Assembly: GCA_964510315.1 (NCBI GenBank)
Contig: CAZEAP010000005.1
Location: 68,635 to 132,634 of the forward strand
Length of the DNA: 64,000 nt
Direction of reading: 5' to 3'
From: CAZEAP01 sp964510315
Lineage (GTDB): Bacteria; Planctomycetota; Brocadiia; SM23-32
The notes beneath the pieces were generated by a model. The model saw only the letters and a list, made by a program, of their open reading frames with translations. It did not search any database and had not been told where the DNA came from. This document shows positions 57,869-64,000 of this stretch, piece after piece (position 1 is the first letter of the stretch; every line of letters starts with the position of its first letter). The position numbers and the translations under genes were made by a program.

Positions 57869-58822
57869 TCAGTCGCCTTCTTCCTGATCGGCCGCCTCAC
57901 GGGCGAGGAGCCTCTTCCAATTGGCGTCGGCGCGCGCTTGGATCTCTTCGATGAGGTGCTCGTTCTTCGGAGAGAACAGGTGCCGGAATCTGCCCTGCGA
58001 TTCCAGCCATTCGCGAACAGGTTTCTTCTCCCGGGGCTTGTAGCTGATGGTGAGTATGCCGTCTTCGATCTCGTAGAGGGGCCACACGCACGTGTCGGCG
58101 GCCAGTTCGGCGATCTCCAGGGTGTCGGCCGGCTCGTAGCGCCACCCGCGTGGGCAGGGGCTGAGCGCGTTGATGAAGGTGGGTCCATCGACGGCCACCG
58201 CTTTCTGGACCTTTTCCATCAGGTCACGCGGGCGGTGAGCCGACGCCTGGGCGCAGTAAGGCACTCCGTGGGCCTCCACGATGCGGGTGAGGTCCTTCTT
58301 GCACTCCCGTTTGCCGGGTTCCACCGCGCCGGGCGGCGCCGTGGTCGTGGCCGCTCCCTGGGGGGTGGCCCCGGAGCGCTGGATGCCGGTGTTCATGTAG
58401 GCTTCGTTGTCGTAGCAGATGTAGGTGAAGTCGTGCCCCCGCTCCAGCGCGCCCGAGAGGGACTGAAGGCCGATATCATAGGTGCCGCCGTCGCCGCCGA
58501 AGGCCAGGAAAGCGATCTTCTTGTCGTATTTGCCTTGCCTTTTCAGCGATTGGTAGGCGGCCTCCACGCCGCTGATGGTAGCCGCGGAGTTCTCGAACGC
58601 ATTGTGCACGATGGGGACGCGCCAGGCGGAGTTCGGGTAGACCGTGGTGGTCACCTCCATGCAGCCGGTGGCGATGCTGGCCACCGCGTGGAAATCGTCC
58701 TGCTCTGCGGCGAGGAGGACCTGCCGGAGGATAATGGGCCCGGCGCAGCCGGGACAGGCGGCGTGTCCGCCGCTGAGGAGTTCCGGCTTATCGGAGAGTG
58801 TCTTCAGGCTTGTCGTTGCCAT
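57869..58822 (-). CDS. porB: Pyruvate:ferredoxin oxidoreductase-type complex, beta (TPP) subunit
   Basis: 317 residues from ATG 58822 (GAGGT upstream). GGHAACPGCAGPIILRQVLL has the first cluster Cys pair. AFGGDGGTYDIGLQSLSGAL and YICYDNEAYMNTGIQRSG form the TPP pyrophosphate/Mg site, and PTFINALSPCPRGW contributes another cluster Cys. This is PorB/VorB-like. It decarboxylates a 2-oxoacid, most likely pyruvate, passing electrons to ferredoxin. It is the last gene of porGDAB. Confidence 0.93.
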   Translation of the reverse strand: MATTSLKTLSDKPELLSGGHAACPGCAGPIILRQVLLAAEQDDFHAVASIATGCMEVTTTVYPNSAWRVPIVHNAFENSAATISGVEAAYQSLKRQGKYDKKIAFLAFGGDGGTYDIGLQSLSGALERGHDFTYICYDNEAYMNTGIQRSGATPQGAATTTAPPGAVEPGKRECKKDLTRIVEAHGVPYCAQASAHRPRDLMEKVQKAVAVDGPTFINALSPCPRGWRYEPADTLEIAELAADTCVWPLYEIEDGILTISYKPREKKPVREWLESQGRFRHLFSPKNEHLIEEIQARADANWKRLLAREAADQEEGD

Positions 58823-58861
58823 TCCTGACCTCACTTCTTTTTTCACGGATCGCGGGCTTTG

Positions 58862-60034
58862 CTACTCGCGCACCCCGAAGAACCGGGTGGTCGGTTCGAG
58901 GTCGCCGGTCTCGCGGGCCTCCGCCAGGGCGCCGAAGATCTCCTTGACGTGGTCCAGGCTCAGGTCCCGTCCGCCGAGACCGTAGATGAAGTCGATAATC
59001 GGCCCGCCGTCCTCGTAAAGGGCGGAGCGCACCTCGTGGAAGAGAGGCCCTCCGAGCCCGAAGGAGACGGCCCGGTCCATGACGCCGAGCATTTCGGCCC
59101 CGGCGACGGCCTCCCGGATCTGCTCGGCCGGGAAGGGGCGGAAGCAGCGGATCTTCAGGGCGCCGCACTTCTGGCCCTGCTCCCGCAGGTCGTCGACGGC
59201 CTCCTTGGCGGTGCCCATCGTGGAACCCAGCCCCAGCAGGATGGTATCGGCGTCCTCGCAGCGATAGGCATCCAGCAGCCCGTAGGAGCGCCCGGTCAGT
59301 TCCTCGTACTCCTGACCTATCTGCTCGACCACAGCCGGCACCTTCTCCATGGCGTCGGCCTGCTGCTTCTTGAACTCGAAGTAGTAGTTCTGCAGGGCGA
59401 AGGCGCCGAAAGTCTGTGCGTTGTCGACGTCCAGGAGGGTATCCGGCCTCTCGAACTCGCCGATGAACTCCTGCACGGCGTCGTCATCGTTGACTTCCAG
59501 CGCTTCGAGGGTATGGCTGAGGATGAAACCGTCGAGGCAGACCATGACCGGCAGTCGGACGTCGGGATGTTCGGCCACGCGGACCGCCTGCATGACGTTG
59601 TCGTAGGCTTCCTGGCAGTTCTCGGAGTAGAACTGGATCCACCCCGTATCGCGGGCTCCCATACTGTCGCTGTGGTCGCAGTGGATGTTGATGGGGGCGC
59701 TGAGGGCGCGGTTGATCACCGGCATGACGATGGGACAGCGGGTGCTGGCGGCGATGTAGAGGATTTCCCACATCAGCGCCAGGCCGTTGGCGCTGGTGGC
59801 GGTGCAGGTGCGCGCGCCGGCCAGCGAGGCGCCCACCACGGCGCTCATGGCGCTGTGTTCGCTCTCCACCCTCACCAGTTCGGTCACCACCTCGCCGTCG
59901 GCCACGTAATCGGCGAACTTGTGCATCAGTTCGGTTTGGGGGGTGATGGGGTAGGCGGCGACTACGTCGGGATTGATCTGCTTCATCGCGTAGGCGGCCG
60001 AGTCGTTCCCGGTCAGAGCAACTCTTTCAGCCAT
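58862..60034 (-). CDS. porA: Pyruvate:ferredoxin oxidoreductase-type complex, alpha subunit
   Basis: 390 residues. VALTGNDSAAYAMKQINPDV, AAYPITPQTELMHKFADY, VESEHSAMSAVVGASLAGAR, TCTATSANGLALMWEILYIA and ARDTGWIQFYSENCQEAYDN are the PorA blocks. GLGSTMGTAKEAVDDLREQG belongs to domain II. The TSANGLALM segment is typical of pyruvate enzymes, although VOR/IOR cannot be excluded. ATG 60034 with AAAGGA upstream. Confidence 0.93.
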   Translation of the reverse strand: MAERVALTGNDSAAYAMKQINPDVVAAYPITPQTELMHKFADYVADGEVVTELVRVESEHSAMSAVVGASLAGARTCTATSANGLALMWEILYIAASTRCPIVMPVINRALSAPINIHCDHSDSMGARDTGWIQFYSENCQEAYDNVMQAVRVAEHPDVRLPVMVCLDGFILSHTLEALEVNDDDAVQEFIGEFERPDTLLDVDNAQTFGAFALQNYYFEFKKQQADAMEKVPAVVEQIGQEYEELTGRSYGLLDAYRCEDADTILLGLGSTMGTAKEAVDDLREQGQKCGALKIRCFRPFPAEQIREAVAGAEMLGVMDRAVSFGLGGPLFHEVRSALYEDGGPIIDFIYGLGGRDLSLDHVKEIFGALAEARETGDLEPTTRFFGVRE

Positions 60035-60038
60035 GGGG

Positions 60039-60344
60039 TCATCCTTTCCTTTCTTCCTGGTTGCTCTCGCCTTCCCGCTCCATCTCGATGGCGTCCACCG
60101 GGCAGACAGCGGCGCAGATGCCGCAACCCTTGCAGTACTGGAGGTTGGTTTCCTTCCTCTCGCCGCCCTCGGCGGGGATAGCGCAGTCCGGACACGTGAT
60201 CCAGCAGGCCAAACAGTGGATGCATTCCTCGAAGTCCACAACCGGCAGGTAGGTTCGCCAGGAGCCGGTGTAGAGTTTCTCCATGGTGCCGCTTTCGGCA
60301 ACGGCGCCCGGTTTCATTTCGTCCTTTTCCAGCAGTTCAGCCAT
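60039..60344 (-). CDS. porD: Pyruvate:ferredoxin oxidoreductase-type complex, delta (2x[4Fe-4S]) subunit
   Basis: 101 residues. Two clusters: CIHCLACWITCPDC and CKGCGICAAVCPVDAI. The N-terminal SGTMEKLYTGSWRTYLPVVD is typical of PorD. It carries electrons between the catalytic site and ferredoxin. It overlaps the porG end by 8 bases. Confidence 0.94.
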   Translation of the reverse strand: MAELLEKDEMKPGAVAESGTMEKLYTGSWRTYLPVVDFEECIHCLACWITCPDCAIPAEGGERKETNLQYCKGCGICAAVCPVDAIEMEREGESNQEERKG

Positions 60345-60918
60345 TTTCGCCCTTGACCTCCTCGAAGGCCCTGTCTACGGCGCGCATGTTGCCCTGCAGC
60401 ATGTCTTCGCTCAGTTTGCCGCCCAGTTTCTTCTCGATGTCTTTCTTTATGTCGTCGGCCTCGGCGACGCCGGTGACGGCGACCAGCGCACCGATCATGA
60501 CGGTATTGGGGATCGGCCGGCCGATCTCCTCGATAGCGATGGTGGTGGCGTCGATGGTGTAGATTTCCCGCCCCTCCAGCCCGAGTTGCTCCCGGACCTC
60601 TTCCGGGTCTCTCTCGGTGTTGGCCAGCAGAATGCCGTCCTCCGTCAGGCCCTCCTCGACGTTCTCCGTCTCCAGGAGGGTCTCGTCCAGCACCAGCACG
60701 ATGTCCGGGTAATAAATGGCATCGTGAACCCTTATGGCATCGTCGGAGATGCGGGTGTAAGCTTTGATGGGCGCGCCCTCTCGCTCCGCCCCGTATTCGG
60801 GGGCAGCCTGGGCGTATTTGCCCGCACCAACGGCCACTTCCGCCACCATGGTGGCCGCCGTTTTGGCGCCCTGGCCGCCTCGGCCGTGCCACCGGATCTC
60901 CAGCGCTTCCTTGCCCAT
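60337..60918 (-). CDS. porG: Pyruvate:ferredoxin oxidoreductase-type complex, gamma subunit
   Basis: 193 residues from ATG 60918 (GGGAGGG upstream). EIRWHGRGGQGAKTAATMVA is the POR gamma signature, followed by YAQAAPEYGAEREGAPIKAY and TIAIEEIGRPIPNTVMIGAL. It is first in the gamma-delta-alpha-beta order used by four-subunit POR of anaerobic bacteria and archaea. Confidence 0.94.
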   Translation of the reverse strand: MGKEALEIRWHGRGGQGAKTAATMVAEVAVGAGKYAQAAPEYGAEREGAPIKAYTRISDDAIRVHDAIYYPDIVLVLDETLLETENVEEGLTEDGILLANTERDPEEVREQLGLEGREIYTIDATTIAIEEIGRPIPNTVMIGALVAVTGVAEADDIKKDIEKKLGGKLSEDMLQGNMRAVDRAFEEVKGENG

Positions 60919-60983
60919 CGAAGCCCTCCCGCCGGGTGGATTCAAAGCTATGCTACCGAGCCACAATGCCCGGGCGAACTGTC

Positions 60984-61012
60984 ATTTTTCCACATCCATT
61001 TTGGGGTGTCAA
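60984..61012 (-). promoter_or_regulatory. Putative porGDAB promoter
   Basis: Minus strand: perfect TTGACA (61007-61012), a 17-base spacer and AAAAAT (60984-60989), 4 of 6 to the -10 consensus. It gives a leader of about 60 bases. The rest of 60919-61094 shows no other structure. Confidence 0.5.
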
Positions 61013-61094
61013 GTGCGGGGGTCAACCGACGCTCTACGGGCCGCCTGTCCCCCATTCTGGCCGTAATCCGGCGGCCTCGCCCCTCCCAGCCGCC

Positions 61095-62405
61095 TTACTG
61101 CCAACTCCCGGTGACCACGTTCAGGCAGCCCCGCACTTCATGGTAGGCGAGGTGCCAGACGTGCGCCTTGCGGCGCTCCAGCACCCGCCCGGCGGGCGCC
61201 ACCGTGTCCCACCAGCCGCCGTAAACCGGGTCGGCCTGGGACTGCATCAGCCACTCGGTCTGCCGATCGAGCGCCTTCAGGTAGCGCTTCTGGCCGGTCC
61301 GGCGCCACGCCCAGTCCAGGGCCACCAGGTTCTCCGACTGAACCCACCAGACCATCTTGCACTTTTTGGGGCTTCCCCTCAGCGGTCCGTTGTTGCAGAG
61401 CGCTCCGGCGCCCTGGTGCCAGCCGTAGCGCAGGGCGTGGTCGATCAGTCTCAACCCGATCTCCCGGTAGCGTTCGGGTGGCAGGTCGAGCACCTCCGCT
61501 GCCCGCTGCATCAGCCAGGCGAACTCGACGTTGTGCCCGTAGGAAGTGGACCGGTTCCGCCGCGCCGCCCTTCCCCGTGTGGGCAGGGACCAGTCCTGGT
61601 TGAAGTGCTCCACGCAGCAGCCGTACTCGGGCAGGTAAGCGTGCTCAACCAGGGCGTCGAGTATCTCCTCCAGGCGCTCGCGGTGGATTAATCTGCCCGT
61701 CTCGGCGTAGAGTTCCGCCAGGGCTTCCAGCAGGTGAAGCTGTGTGTTCATGGACTTCTCGTGGGGGCCGCGCCCGGGGTTCCAGTCCCGGCTCGTTCGC
61801 CCGAAGTAGCCGGCCGCCCGGGGATCCTTGGCGTGTTGCTCCAGCATCTGGAAAGTGACTTCCGCCGCCTGCAGCCCGGTCTCATCGCCGAAGGCCCGGT
61901 GGTACTCCACCCCGGCGTAGATGACGAAGGCATGGGCGTAGGTGCTCTTCGAGGTCCTGGCCGGCCGGCCGTTTCGCCCCACTTCCAGGAACCAGCCGCC
62001 GTGGCGCCCGTCCCAGAAATGGTCTTTCAGGAATCGGACCCCCCTGCGGGCGGCACGCTCGACGCGGGGCTCGCGGTAGCCGGCGTTCCACATCCGGCTG
62101 AACGCCCAGATCTGTCGCGCCTGGGAGACCAGCGTCTTCCGCCCGCTCCGGACCGAGCCGTCCCGCTTCAGCTCCACCACGAACCCGCCGTACTTCTCGT
62201 CCACGCTGTTCTCCAGCCACCAGGGCCACAGTTTCTCCTCCAGGTGCCGCCGGATGCGCTCACGGATGCGGGAGTGGGCCTGTTGCGGAGTCTCCTCCGC
62301 CGCGTCCCCCGCCCCGGTAGAGAGGAGCGCGACGACCAGCAGCGCCGCCAAAGCAGCAAGTCGGAACCGTGGCCGCCGGATCGACGAAAGGAGCATCGGG
62401 AACAT
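61095..62405 (-). CDS. AGE-family epimerase (N-acylglucosamine/cellobiose 2-epimerase type), exported
   Basis: 436 residues. The N-terminal FRLAALAALLVVALLSTGAG is a signal peptide; cleavage is likely after AGDA. (alpha/alpha)6-barrel text follows: WPWWLENSVDEKYGGFVVEL, QARQIWAFSRMWNAGY, KSTYAHAFVIYAGVEYHRAF, MNTQLHLLEALAELYAETG, SYGHNVEFAWLMQRAAEVL and GGWWDTVAPAG, with His residues at the catalytic places. Cellobiose or mannosyl-glucose epimerases of this family are usually cytoplasmic, so export is odd and implies a periplasmic oligosaccharide substrate. Alternative start at ATG 62396. Confidence 0.88.
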   Translation of the reverse strand: MFPMLLSSIRRPRFRLAALAALLVVALLSTGAGDAAEETPQQAHSRIRERIRRHLEEKLWPWWLENSVDEKYGGFVVELKRDGSVRSGRKTLVSQARQIWAFSRMWNAGYREPRVERAARRGVRFLKDHFWDGRHGGWFLEVGRNGRPARTSKSTYAHAFVIYAGVEYHRAFGDETGLQAAEVTFQMLEQHAKDPRAAGYFGRTSRDWNPGRGPHEKSMNTQLHLLEALAELYAETGRLIHRERLEEILDALVEHAYLPEYGCCVEHFNQDWSLPTRGRAARRNRSTSYGHNVEFAWLMQRAAEVLDLPPERYREIGLRLIDHALRYGWHQGAGALCNNGPLRGSPKKCKMVWWVQSENLVALDWAWRRTGQKRYLKALDRQTEWLMQSQADPVYGGWWDTVAPAGRVLERRKAHVWHLAYHEVRGCLNVVTGSWQ

Positions 62406-62559
62406 GCCGAAATTATGAAGTCTGAAGTGTGAAGTCTGAATTCTGAAGGAAACGCTTCGCCCGGCCCTCGTCCTCCGCGTTCTCCGCCGAGGGCCCTACG
62501 GTCAATGTGGGTCCCTTTCGCCGGGGACCTTCCTGTCCTTCGTAATCCCTATACCTCCG

Positions 62560-63003
62560 TTCGCCCTACCTCCGTGTCCTCCGTGCTCTCTGTGGTTCCT
62601 CTTCGCCGTTCGCTTTTCCTCTGCGTTCCTCTGCGTCCTCCGCGGTAAATTCTGCCGTCGTNNNNNNNNNNNNNNNNNNNNNNNNNNNNNNNNNNNNNNN
62701 NNNNNNNNNNNNNNNNNNNNNNNNNNNNNNNNNNNNNNNNNNNNNNNNNNNNNNNNNNNNNTTTCCTCTGCGTTCCTCTGCGTCCTCCGCGGTAAATTCT
62801 GCCGTCGTCCTTCGTGGCCTTCGTGGTCCCTAATCCCTCCGTTCGCCTTACCTCCGTGTCCTCCGTGCTCTCTGTGGTTCCTCTTCGTCGTTCGCTTTTC
62901 CTCTGCGTTCCTCTGCGTCCTCCGCGGTAAATTCTGCCGTCGTCCTTCGTGTCGCTTCGTGTCCTTCGTGGTTCCTCTTCGTCGTTCGCTTTTCCTCTGC
63001 GTT
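62560..63003. repeat. Tandem array of about 135-bp units built of CCTCTGCGT/CCTTCGTGG-type short motifs
   Basis: The marker TTTCCTCTGCGTTCC recurs at about 62615, 62762, 62897 and 62991. The interval 62762 to 62897 is 135 bases. Between markers are iterated 9-11 base motifs (CCTCCGTGT, CCTTCGTGG, TCTGTGGTTC). On the minus strand this is the CACAGAGGACACGGAGG type of repeat often mistranslated as NHEGHEG-like proteins. No gene is present in 62406-63013. The first unit is cut by the assembly gap. Confidence 0.93.
62662..62761. other. Assembly gap (100 N)
   Basis: Exactly 100 N, the usual placeholder for a gap of unknown size. It lies inside the 135-bp repeat unit, right after GCCGTCGT and right before the next TTTCCTCTG marker. 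Confidence 1.
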
Positions 63004-63013
63004 CCCGCCGCGC

Positions 63014-64000
63014 TCAGTCGAGCTGCTCCCAGACCGGCGGCAGGCGGTCGCGCCCCAGCACGATGGGTTTGATGCCGGCGACCTCGCACAGCATGGTCAG
63101 CGCCCGCACCCGATCGCCGGGCACGCCCTGGACGTGATTGCAGGGAAAGACGTTGTTGAACTCCTCGAAGGAGCACTCCAGCTTCGCCCACACATGGGGC
63201 CAGGTGGGGTCGGTCTGCTCCTTCAGCTCCTGGCTTTCCTCGGGAGGAAGCTCGACCGACTCCCCCGGCGCGATGACCATGTAGGGCTTCTCGTCCCAGA
63301 TGCCCAGCCGGGCGAAGGTCATCTGCCCCGGCGCGGCGTCGAACTCCACCGACGCCCCTCCCGCCTTGAAGTAGAACTCCAGCGCCGGGTGGAAGGTGAT
63401 CCCCGGGAAGTTGTCCTCCGGCTGGAAGCTCTGCGCCGCGTACCAGCTCGCGTGGTTGCCGCTGTTGCACCAGTCCCACAGGTCCCTGTCCGGGTGATAG
63501 AGTCGCACGTCCATGAACAACGCCGGCAGCCCGCCGGTCAGGTATTTGAGCAACTGCATGGTGACGGCGGCGTTGGAGTCCGCCTCGGTGGCACAGACCA
63601 CCGACTCCTTCGGTCCGTTCCAGTCGTAGGGATCGTTCATCAGCATCTCGGCCACGTCGCCGAGGCAGACGTGTTCGGTCAGCTCGCGCTGCCCTTTGAG
63701 GCCGCAGAAATCGAAGCCCTTCTCCTCGTTGACAAGGTTCATGGCGCAGTAGAGCCGGAGCTGCGTGCGGAGGGCGTCGGGGGTGAGCATCTCACCGTCG
63801 TAGAGGATCCGGTCGTCCAAAAGTTCCTCCAGCCAGGCCAGTCCCTTGTCCACCTCCACCTGCTCCACTTCGTTGGCCATGACCTTCAGCAGCCAGAGCT
63901 GGTCGACCTGCCGGCAGGTAACGCCGAGGCATTTCAGCAGGGCGGTCAGGTGCCAGTAGCCGGTCTCCATGCCCATCGAATGGCCGCCGTAGAGGCCGTA
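63014..64000 (-). CDS. L-fucose isomerase-like sugar isomerase, N-terminus outside window
   Basis: 328 residues to the stop at 63014; the frame stays open to the window edge (YGLYGGHSMG at the cut). FCGLKGQRELTEHVCLGDVA, VVCATEADSNAAVTMQLLKY, LFMDVRLYHPDRDLWDWCNS and GNHASWYA match the C-terminal half of the L-fucose/L-arabinose isomerase fold, where a Glu, an Asp and a later His bind Mn. The Glu of ATEADSNA, the Asp of FMDVR and a His of FPCNHVQGVPGDR are the likely ligands. It isomerises an aldose such as L-fucose or a similar deoxy sugar. It is separated from the exported epimerase by the repeat array. Confidence 0.87.
   Translation of the reverse strand, partial: YGLYGGHSMGMETGYWHLTALLKCLGVTCRQVDQLWLLKVMANEVEQVEVDKGLAWLEELLDDRILYDGEMLTPDALRTQLRLYCAMNLVNEEKGFDFCGLKGQRELTEHVCLGDVAEMLMNDPYDWNGPKESVVCATEADSNAAVTMQLLKYLTGGLPALFMDVRLYHPDRDLWDWCNSGNHASWYAAQSFQPEDNFPGITFHPALEFYFKAGGASVEFDAAPGQMTFARLGIWDEKPYMVIAPGESVELPPEESQELKEQTDPTWPHVWAKLECSFEEFNNVFPCNHVQGVPGDRVRALTMLCEVAGIKPIVLGRDRLPPVWEQLD

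Noticed and set aside
62502..63479. ORF running through the N gap
   Set aside because: It is the wrong frame of the isomerase gene joined to translated repeats and N; the true frame ends at 63014.

Overview
The window is 64 kb of GC-rich bacterial DNA, with one 100-base run of N at 62662-62761, so it is a draft scaffold. The host has two membranes: bamA, an ompH/skp-type chaperone, an lpxC-fabZ fusion and lpxA are all present. It carries a four-subunit pyruvate:ferredoxin oxidoreductase-type complex and an anaerobic sulfatase-maturase-like radical SAM enzyme, which points to an anaerobe. The lpxC-fabZ fusion, DUF1844 and UVR-motif proteins, PmoA-like and L-fucose-isomerase-like sugar genes, and GC-rich hairpin repeats would fit an uncultured Planctomycetota/PVC-type or neighbouring lineage. 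This placement is an inference; no rRNA or tRNA gene is visible to settle it.

Layout. (1) 1-678: 5' part of a GH3 glycosidase gene, divergent from what follows. (2) 813-26195, plus strand: a large exopolysaccharide/O-antigen-type locus. It starts at a strong promoter with an overlapping palindrome and a winged-helix EPS regulator. It then encodes a DegT aminotransferase, a Wzm/Wzt-type ABC exporter, eight glycosyltransferase proteins, a polysaccharide pyruvyl transferase, a methyltransferase, a B12-radical SAM enzyme, four alkaline-phosphatase-superfamily proteins (three sulfatase-like, one NPP-like) and GalE. A 127-bp tandem repeat array rich in hairpins (11658-12086) interrupts it. (3) 26326-27600, minus: a second DegT-type aminotransferase. 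(4) 27726-37866, minus: a close-packed run of eleven genes, rplY-pth-rpsF-ssb-rplI-dnaB-bamA-ompH-lpxC/fabZ-lpxA-trkA, behind a good promoter and a leader of about 175 nt. (5) 38174-39238, plus: mutY with an in-frame amber codon. (6) 39260-48952, minus: adk, trpC, thiE, a PHP-type metallohydrolase, a ManA-like isomerase with reordered motifs, a PmoA-like protein, a sugar-phosphate isomerase/epimerase, a STAS protein and a radical SAM/SPASM/SEC-C protein. (7) 49198-56355: a huge polytopic membrane protein, UVR-motif and DUF1844 proteins, a divergent RNase HII-like protein on the plus strand, a family 4/5-type uracil-DNA glycosylase and a GT9 glycosyltransferase. (8) 56508-60918, minus: glyA and porGDAB. 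(9) 61095-64000, minus: an exported AGE-type epimerase, a 135-bp repeat array holding the assembly gap, and the 3' part of an L-fucose isomerase-like gene.

How it fits together. In the polysaccharide locus, nucleotide sugars and amino sugars (GalE, DegT) feed cytoplasmic glycosyltransferases. The glycan is then probably decorated by pyruvyl, methyl and possibly phospho-linked groups, and exported by the ABC system. The four phosphatase-superfamily enzymes all have threonine where sulfatases carry the formylglycine Cys/Ser, and none has an evident signal peptide. That suggests cytoplasmic phosphoester chemistry on the glycan, not desulfation, and is the best candidate here for an undescribed system. 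The minus-strand superoperon links translation, replication and outer-membrane biogenesis. The remaining sugar genes suggest plant- or algal-type glycan catabolism.
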